Source: Syntrophaceae bacterium UBA1163 (GTDB lineage Bacteria > Desulfobacterota > BSN033 > UBA1163). Taken from it: a DNA stretch of 19,704 bases. The translations under genes were made by a program, and so were the position numbers. How positions within the stretch are numbered: position 1 is the first letter of the stretch; the number at the start of each line of letters is the position of its first letter. Below are positions 14,866 through 19,704 of this stretch, piece after piece. The notes below the pieces were generated by a model. The model was not told the DNA's origin. It made no database searches and was given only the letters and a program-made list of their open reading frames with translations. The stretch covers positions 1 to 19,704 of the forward strand of contig DBZJ01000077.1 in NCBI GenBank assembly GCA_002311635.1. Direction: 5' to 3'.

Positions 14866-15342
14866 TTACTTTGCTTTCCTTCTGTAATGCTCCAACTTTG
14901 CTCCTTTGATCAAGACCTCCCGCAAACTGTCCCTTAACTCTTCATCATCCATTTCGTTGAGAACGCCTTCAATTCGGTTCAACGTCGCTTTATCAAGTTT
15001 TTGATCTTCCATTGAAACGGTTTTGGAAGGAACTGTGACATTCGAGAGAATCTTCCCCAGTTTGAACCGAATGTCCTGGATAAGGGATTCGCCTAAAAAG
15101 GTGTTGATCTTTTCGAGAAGGGTGGGTTTAAGAAACTGAAGTTGCTGCATCCAGGTCGGATGGGTGACATCGATGAAGAGGATTCGGTTTCGAATCGCCC
15201 GTGGCTGAGAATGGGCTGCTACGGACTCGCCGACAATCTCGTTCCAGGCTCCGAGTATGGAATAGGTCTTCAGCGGGACATCGATCTCCAAAGACTGGAT
15301 GGTTTTTTCAAGGATGGAGCGGATGGGCTGGGGCTTCTTCAT
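14866..15342 (-). CDS. DUF721 family, DciA-like protein
   Basis: The 158-aa protein has a DUF721 domain in its N-terminal two thirds: PIRSILEKTIQSLEI, the conserved YSILGAWNEIVGESVAAHSQPRAIRN core (about 27-52), then LFIDVTHPTWMQQLQFLKPTLLEKIN. The C-terminal part (about 105-158) is charged and probably helical. DUF721 proteins include DciA, which helps load the replicative helicase DnaB in most bacteria lacking DnaC. Its place next to tmk, holB and ricT fits a replication role, but short DUF721 proteins vary, so the function is inferred. An in-frame TAG lies 12 nt before the ATG, which fixes the earliest possible start. No Shine-Dalgarno sequence is visible, and the upstream 140 bp is a 7-bp-phase repeat tract. 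Confidence 0.82.
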   Translation of the reverse strand: MKKPQPIRSILEKTIQSLEIDVPLKTYSILGAWNEIVGESVAAHSQPRAIRNRILFIDVTHPTWMQQLQFLKPTLLEKINTFLGESLIQDIRFKLGKILSNVTVPSKTVSMEDQKLDKATLNRIEGVLNEMDDEELRDSLREVLIKGAKLEHYRRKAK

Positions 15343-15353
15343 AGCTATACTCT

Positions 15354-15493
15354 ATAGCACCAAATCCCAAGCACAAAATTTCAAGCAACGTGAAGCGTGA
15401 GTCGCGAGGCGTGAGGGGTTAACCCCTTGCCCCTCGCGCCTGACGTCTTGCGAAAGGAATTGGAATTTGGAAATTTACGCACTATGCACTTTG
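15354..15493. repeat. 7-bp-phase degenerate repeat tract, about 20 units, with central palindrome
   Basis: From 15354 the sequence splits into twenty 7-bp units without loss of phase, although the unit drifts. Examples are CAAGCAC (15368) and CAAGCAA (15382); CGTGAAG (15389) and CGTGAGG (15410); CCCTTGC (15424) and CCCTCGC (15431); ATTGGAA (15459) and TTTGGAA (15466); CACTATG (15480) and CACTTTG (15487). Halfway, the units switch to the reverse-complement family about GGGGTTAACCCC (15415-15426), making a 36-bp interrupted palindrome with CGCGAGG/CCTCGCG arms (15403-15438). The tract includes the metG stop codon and ends 11 bp before the dciA start. Confidence 0.8.
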
Positions 15494-17053
15494 CGACATC
15501 TTCGAAGGATCCAGCCGCGGAAACAGAGGAGCGGGCTGAACCACTTTCCTTCCCGGCTTCAACCCTCCCCACTTTCCGTTCACCGTTATATTTTGCTCCC
15601 AAAGGTTTTTCTCCACCCCCAGCTGGGACCACATCTTTTCAGAGGTAGACGGCATGAAGGCCGCTAAGAGCAGCGCGATGAGTCGAAGCGATTCGAGCGC
15701 GTGGTAGAGCACTGTGCCAAGGCGGGGTCGATCTTTCTCTGCTTTGGCCAAAGCCCATGGTGCGGCTTCGTCAATATATTTATTGCTCGCGTTGACGATC
15801 TCCCAGACCGAGCCCAATGCTCGATGAAAGGCTAAATCCTCCATCTGTTTCGAGAGTTGGGGAAGAATCCTTTCGGACACCTCTTGAAGTCCTCGATCCA
15901 TATCCTGCGGGTTGGACGGTGTTGGAATAAGACCGTCGAAATATTTGACGACCATGCTAAGAGCTCGGCTGAAGAGGTTGCCCAGATCATTTGCCAGATC
16001 GCTATTGATCCGATGGACCATGGCAGCATGAGAAAAATCGCCGTCCGTTCCGAAAGGAACCTCCCGCATGAGAAAATACCGGACGGCATCCACTCCGTAG
16101 GTGTCAATCAGGCGATCAGGCTCCACCACATTTTGGAGGGATTTCGACATCTTCTTACCCTCGATGGTCCACCACCCATGGGCGAATACCATTTTAGGAG
16201 GCGACAAGCCAATGCCCTTGAGCATGGTTGGCCAGTAGACCGCGTGGGTGGTGAGGATATCTTTGCCGATGAGATGGGTCGCCTGGGGCCAAAATTGAGA
16301 GAAAGCATTTTCCCCGGAGCCATAGCCAATTCCACTGAGGTAGTTGATCAGGGCGTCAAACCACACATAGGTGACATACTCGGTATCGAAAGGGATTTCA
16401 ATTCCCCACTTCAACCGTTTCTTCGGTCTTGAGATACAAAGGTCCTCCAAGGGGCTGCGGAGAAATCCTAAGACCTCGTTTCTTCTCGCTGTAGGGAAGA
16501 TAAAGCGATCATTTTTTTCGATGTGCTCGATCAACCAGGATTGATACTTGCTCATCCGAAAAAAGTAGTTTTTCTCTGAGATCTGAATCACCGGACGAGA
16601 GCAATCCGGACATTTCCCCTCCATCAGATCCTTTTCAGTCCAGAACCGTTCGCAGGGGATGCAGTACCATCCGTCATAATTGTCCTGATAGATCTCCCCG
16701 CGGTCGAAGAGATCTTGAAGAATGTTCTGGACCACCTTTTGATGGCGCCTCTCCGTGGTTCGGATGAAATCATTGTTAGAAATATTCAGCTTCTTCCAGA
16801 GCGATTGGAATCGCAGAACCATTTCATCGCAGTGAGCCTTTGGATCGATCCCTCGCTCCTGGGCCGCTTTCTCCACCTTCTGGCCGTGTTCATCGGTGCC
16901 GGTGAGGAAGAAAACGTGATAACCCTCGAAGCGCTTGAAGCGGGCGAGGATGTCCGCAGCCACGGTGGTATAGGCATGGCCGATATGGGGAACATCATTG
17001 ACATAGTAGATGGGAGTGGTTACGTAGAAGAATTTTTCAGAGTTCGGACGCAT
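15482..17053 (-). CDS. metG: Methionyl-tRNA synthetase
   Basis: The 523-aa class I synthetase charges tRNA-Met with methionine in the cytoplasm. Seen: the TTPIYYVNDVPHIGHAYT start with HIGH at 23-26, GTDEHGQK (52-59), a zinc knuckle C131-x2-C134 and C148-x2-C151, YVTYVWFDALINYLSG in the catalytic domain, and KMSKS at 301-305. A helical anticodon-binding domain runs through LANDLGNLFSRALSM to IALLLAAFMPSTSEKMW. It ends without the EMAPII-like tRNA-binding domain found at the C-terminus of some MetG proteins, so it is the short form. The start overlaps the 3' end of ricT by 17 bp with GGGGGAGAG upstream, which suggests coupling. Its last three codons and stop lie inside the 7-bp repeat tract. 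Confidence 0.97.
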   Translation of the reverse strand: MRPNSEKFFYVTTPIYYVNDVPHIGHAYTTVAADILARFKRFEGYHVFFLTGTDEHGQKVEKAAQERGIDPKAHCDEMVLRFQSLWKKLNISNNDFIRTTERRHQKVVQNILQDLFDRGEIYQDNYDGWYCIPCERFWTEKDLMEGKCPDCSRPVIQISEKNYFFRMSKYQSWLIEHIEKNDRFIFPTARRNEVLGFLRSPLEDLCISRPKKRLKWGIEIPFDTEYVTYVWFDALINYLSGIGYGSGENAFSQFWPQATHLIGKDILTTHAVYWPTMLKGIGLSPPKMVFAHGWWTIEGKKMSKSLQNVVEPDRLIDTYGVDAVRYFLMREVPFGTDGDFSHAAMVHRINSDLANDLGNLFSRALSMVVKYFDGLIPTPSNPQDMDRGLQEVSERILPQLSKQMEDLAFHRALGSVWEIVNASNKYIDEAAPWALAKAEKDRPRLGTVLYHALESLRLIALLLAAFMPSTSEKMWSQLGVEKNLWEQNITVNGKWGGLKPGRKVVQPAPLFPRLDPSKMSQSA

Positions 17054-17822
17054 GAATGGTAATCTCTCCCCCTTCTTCCAACTCTACCGTCACCGTTCCG
17101 CTGAGGACATTTTGGCGGATAACTTTCCCCTTGCCGGAGCGAGTCATGATATATTTTCCCACCTTGGGGAGATCTTTTTTCAGGTCGACATAAGTAGGAA
17201 ATTCGTAAGACAGACAACACATCAAACGGCCACAGACTCCGGAGATCTTCGTCGGGTTGAGGGCTAAATTCTGCTCCTTGGCCATTTTGACGGAGACGAG
17301 TTCGAATCGATTCATGAATTTGGCGCAACAGAGCTCCCTTCCGCAACTTCCAAGACCACAGACCATTTTCGCTTCATCCCTTACCCCAATTTGGCGCATC
17401 TCGATCCGCATCCTGAATTCTGCGGCCAAATCCTTGACCAGCTCCCGAAAATCGATCCTCTTTTCAGAGGTGAAATAGAAGAGGGCTTTCGAACGGTCTA
17501 AAAGGATTTCCGTTTTGACCAGCTTCATGTCCAGGTGCTTCTCCCTGATTTTCTGGAGACAGAATTGGAAGGCATCCTTCTCCAATTGTTGATTTCCTTT
17601 GAATTGCTCCAGATCCTCAACCGTAGCTTTCCGAGTTACCTTTCTTGGAGATTTCAGAAAGTAGCGCTTTTCCTTTTCATGAGGCGGAGAGAGAACCCTT
17701 CCCAGGACCAATCCCTTTTCGGTCTCGACAACGACGCTTTCACCCGCTTCGAGGGACAGCTGGGTCGCGTCAAATTCTTCCGTTTTTCCGTTAGGTAGTT
17801 TGACAAAAACTAAACGAATCAT
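17037..17822 (-). CDS. ricT: PSP1-domain protein RicT (YaaT-like)
   Basis: The 261-aa PSP1/YaaT-family protein is related to B. subtilis RicT. There, RicT acts with RicA and RicF as an Fe-S complex that affects RNase Y-dependent RNA maturation and developmental phosphorelay. Seen: the N-terminal PSP1 region with VVVETEKGLVLGRVL (30-44), then two cysteine groups, CGLGSCGRELCC (C155, C160, C165, C166) and VCGRLMCC (C197, C202, C203), which are the family's Fe-S ligands. The C-terminus is a beta domain (GKGKVIRQNVLSGTVTVELEEGG). The gene starts 5 nt after the holB stop and overlaps metG, the order also seen in Firmicutes (holB-yaaT). RicA and RicF are not in the window, so its partners may differ in this lineage. 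Confidence 0.92.
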   Translation of the reverse strand: MIRLVFVKLPNGKTEEFDATQLSLEAGESVVVETEKGLVLGRVLSPPHEKEKRYFLKSPRKVTRKATVEDLEQFKGNQQLEKDAFQFCLQKIREKHLDMKLVKTEILLDRSKALFYFTSEKRIDFRELVKDLAAEFRMRIEMRQIGVRDEAKMVCGLGSCGRELCCAKFMNRFELVSVKMAKEQNLALNPTKISGVCGRLMCCLSYEFPTYVDLKKDLPKVGKYIMTRSGKGKVIRQNVLSGTVTVELEEGGEITIHASEL

Positions 17823-17827
17823 CTTCT

Positions 17828-18814
17828 CTATCTTTCAGCCCACGAAAGCATCATGGCCTCAAGGGCCAGGCTCGTATTGGCATTGGCCTTGATTTCAACG
17901 ATGGTCTGGTGCAGACGCTCCATCCTTCTCAAAAGGGAGGAGAGGCTCCAGTTGGCCGCCGTGCTCTCTATCTCTCGCAGAAGGTCAGAATGGATCAGTT
18001 TCGGCCCCTGATTCAAGGCCTTCACCATAACTAGATCTCTCAGCAGGGTCTTGGCCACCTCCAGTATCAGTAGGAGATTTTCTCGCTGGGAGGGTAAATA
18101 TCCAACCCAACTCCCTATCCTTTCGAAGGAAAGCGATTTCAAACCCACCCAATCCTTCAGGAGTTCCTTTCTCGGAATCTGAAGGATCTCCTCTTGAATC
18201 TCCAAAGCCTTGCCAGGACTTCCTTCCGAAAGCGAGGCGAGGAGGTGGGCTTCTGCTTCATCGAAGCCATTGCCTTCCACCAGCCATTTCGAGACCAGAG
18301 GGATGGGCAGGGGATTGAAGCGAATTGGCTGGCATCGTGAGAGGATCGTGGGTAATATGAATCTGGAGTTATTTGCCAGCAGGACGATCACTGTGTGGAG
18401 TGGAGGTTCTTCCAATGTTTTGAGAAGGGTATTCGGTATGTGAGGAGCCATCCGATCTGCCGCCGTCACGATACAGACACGATACTTCCCTTCGTAGGGT
18501 CGGTACGCCAGTTCCCTTTGTAGTTGCCTTATTTGCTCGACCTTGATATTCTGTCCCTCCGGTTCAATGACCAAAACATCGGGGTGAAGGCCATGATCGA
18601 TCTTTTTGCAGGAGGTGCAGTGATCGCAGGCATCTCCTTCTTCGGCCTCTGCTCCAAGGCAGTTGAGCGCTTTTGCGAATTGAAGAGCCGCATACTTCTT
18701 TCCGATTCCTTCATTCCCCAAAAAAAGGTAGCTCTGAGCGACCTTCCCGTTTTTGATTGCTCTCTGCATCAGTGCAATAGGCTTAGCGTGTCCTATAACG
18801 TTTTTGAATGCCAT
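17828..18814 (-). CDS. holB: DNA polymerase III subunit delta'
   Basis: The 328-aa clamp-loader subunit is an AAA+ protein that works with the DnaX and delta subunits to place the sliding clamp on DNA. Seen: SYLFLGNEGIGKKYAALQFAKAL, a P-loop-like motif at 33-40 where GKK replaces the usual GKT/S; a zinc module with C52, C63, C66 and C69; an LLKTLEEPP motif (130-138); and SRCQPIRF (159-166), which supplies the SRC arginine finger. The altered P-loop fits delta', which is not an ATPase. An in-frame TGA is 4 nt before the ATG, so no longer start exists. No Shine-Dalgarno sequence is visible; a 7-bp repeat tract lies directly upstream. Confidence 0.95.
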   Translation of the reverse strand: MAFKNVIGHAKPIALMQRAIKNGKVAQSYLFLGNEGIGKKYAALQFAKALNCLGAEAEEGDACDHCTSCKKIDHGLHPDVLVIEPEGQNIKVEQIRQLQRELAYRPYEGKYRVCIVTAADRMAPHIPNTLLKTLEEPPLHTVIVLLANNSRFILPTILSRCQPIRFNPLPIPLVSKWLVEGNGFDEAEAHLLASLSEGSPGKALEIQEEILQIPRKELLKDWVGLKSLSFERIGSWVGYLPSQRENLLLILEVAKTLLRDLVMVKALNQGPKLIHSDLLREIESTAANWSLSSLLRRMERLHQTIVEIKANANTSLALEAMMLSWAER

Positions 18815-18828
18815 GGTTCATTCAATTG

Positions 18829-18891
18829 CGCAATTCGGATTACGGAATGCGGATTTGAACTCTGAACTAAATACTCCGAACTCCGAACTGC
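18829..18891. repeat. 7-bp-phase degenerate repeat tract, about 9 units
   Basis: Units in a single 7-bp phase include CGCAATT (18829), CGGATTA (18836) and CGGATTT (18850), followed by the GAACTCT family at 18857, 18864, 18878 and 18885. The tract spans the tmk stop codon and encodes the last seven residues of Tmk. It ends 14 bp before the holB start. AATTGCGCAATT (18824-18835) is a 12-bp palindrome at its edge. Confidence 0.75.
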
Positions 18892-19529
18892 TTTCTTTCT
18901 ATTAAATTATCAACGATTTTTCGAATCTTTTCAAAGACTTTCTCTTCGCCCTCCCGGGTATCAATCACCTTGACCCGATGGGGTTCTTTTCTGGCGATGG
19001 CAAGGTATCCTTTCCTCACCCGCCGGTGGAATTGAATCTCCTCTCTCTCGAAACGCTCCTCTCTTTCCTGTTTCAGTGTTCGATTCCTTTGAAGTGCCCT
19101 GTTCAACCCTACAACGGATGGACAATCGAGGAGGAAGGTGACATCGGGCTTGATCCCCTGAGAAGAGAGGCGGTTGAGACGATCAATCCATTTCAAGTCA
19201 AGCCTTCGGCCGTAGCCTTGATAGGCAAGGGTGGCATCACAGAAACGGTCGCAAAGAATGATGCCTCGCTTTTTCAAAAGCGGCTTTAGGACCTCCTTCA
19301 CATGTTGCGCCCTGGCGGCTTCGTAGAGGAAGAGCTCGGTCGCCGGGACCATCTCGCGGTGGTCGGGGTCCAAAAGAATTTTCCTGACTTTCTCACCAAT
19401 AGGACACCCTCCTGGCTCTCGGGTTACTTTACAGGGAATGCCTTTTTGGGTGAGGTATTTTTTTAGGCGTTGAATCTGGGAAGTCTTACCGCTCCCCTCG
19501 ACACCTTCAAAAGTAATAAAGAGAGACAA
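18867..19529 (-). CDS. tmk: Thymidylate kinase
   Basis: The 220-aa dTMP kinase phosphorylates dTMP to dTDP with ATP. Seen: LFITFEGVEGSGKTSQ with the P-loop at 9-16, TREPGG (36-41), LCDRFCDATLAYQGYGR with the DR(F/Y) motif at 94-96, TFLLDCP, and a LID-region stretch RFEREEIQFHRRVRKGYL. Two TTG codons could start it, at 19541 and 19529. The second is preferred because TGGAG (19540-19536) sits 6 nt before it and the protein then begins MSLFITFEG as in most Tmk proteins. It is the first gene of a five-gene minus-strand cluster and has a clear promoter. The last residues, QFGVRSI, are encoded by the repeat tract and are probably not functional. Confidence 0.96.
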   Translation of the reverse strand: MSLFITFEGVEGSGKTSQIQRLKKYLTQKGIPCKVTREPGGCPIGEKVRKILLDPDHREMVPATELFLYEAARAQHVKEVLKPLLKKRGIILCDRFCDATLAYQGYGRRLDLKWIDRLNRLSSQGIKPDVTFLLDCPSVVGLNRALQRNRTLKQEREERFEREEIQFHRRVRKGYLAIARKEPHRVKVIDTREGEEKVFEKIRKIVDNLIERKQFGVRSI

Positions 19530-19563
19530 TGATCGCTCCAATAAATATCCGAAATTAAAATAA

Positions 19564-19593
19564 AATATATTTCAGTCGACCATGGATTGTCAA
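19564..19593 (-). promoter_or_regulatory. Promoter of the tmk-holB-ricT-metG cluster
   Basis: On the minus strand TTGACA (19593-19588), an 18-bp spacer and TATATT (19569-19564) form a strong housekeeping-type promoter. Transcription near 19557 would give a leader of about 28 nt. Nothing else was recognised between here and the right edge. Confidence 0.65.
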
Positions 19594-19704
19594 GGGCATG
19601 ACGCCGGTGGCAGTTAAATAGCCTTGCAAAGGATGTTAGCCCGTTATAAAATTTCTCTATATATTAAGAGTCTCATAATAGCAAGACATTGATCTATAAA
19701 ATCC

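Noticed and set aside
15354..15493. CRISPR array
   Set aside because: Units are 7 bp, contiguous and drifting; there are no 24-40 bp identical repeats separated by unique spacers and no cas genes.

Overview
The window reads like chromosomal DNA from an anaerobic bacterium of the former Deltaproteobacteria (Desulfobacterota; a Syntrophales- or Syntrophobacterales-like lineage is my best guess). This is inferred from a benzoyl-CoA reductase/2-hydroxyacyl-CoA dehydratase pair, a periplasmic tetraheme cytochrome c3-type protein, a ResB cytochrome c assembly protein, LarB, and a tmk-holB-ricT-metG replication/translation cluster. No rRNA, tRNA, transposase, integrase or CRISPR array was seen. Coding density is high and the genes look intact, apart from one cut by the left edge.

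Layout. At 1-130 (minus) lies the 5' end of an unrecognised gene with a strong ribosome binding site. After a gene-poor 131-626, 627-3205 (plus) holds the two catalytic-type subunits of a radical-type acyl-CoA dehydratase/reductase, with no activator ATPase in view. A promoter overlapped by a perfect 24-bp palindrome precedes the cytochrome c3 gene (3394-3762), which ends at a strong intrinsic terminator. resB (4068-5468) and an HU-type nucleoid protein (5666-5950) follow. A histone-deacetylase-fold enzyme (minus) faces HU and is divergent from larB (plus), which leads a short cluster with a membrane protein and a cyclophilin-like protein.

From 9175 to 14407 the minus strand carries an apparent cell-envelope module. 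In transcription order it is a small ribbon-helix-helix protein, a polysaccharide deacetylase, a DUF4015 glycoside-hydrolase-like protein, a serine hydrolase fused to a NamZ (DUF1343) muramidase domain, and then a VanZ-like protein. From 14866 to 19529 the minus strand carries tmk, holB, ricT, metG and a DUF721/DciA-like gene behind a good promoter: dTMP synthesis, clamp loading, an Fe-S regulator, Met-tRNA charging and a probable helicase-loading factor.

The most unusual structure is non-coding. Three gene boundaries are filled by degenerate repeats that hold a strict 7-bp phase while the unit sequence drifts: about 20 units between metG and dciA, about 9 between tmk and holB, about 10 after HU. 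A 6-bp-phase tract follows the dehydratase pair. Two of the 7-bp tracts cover the stop codon of the upstream gene and end 11-14 bp before the next start codon, which then lacks a clear Shine-Dalgarno sequence. A REP-like double hairpin and CCCTC/GAGGG-rich inverted repeats sit in other gaps.
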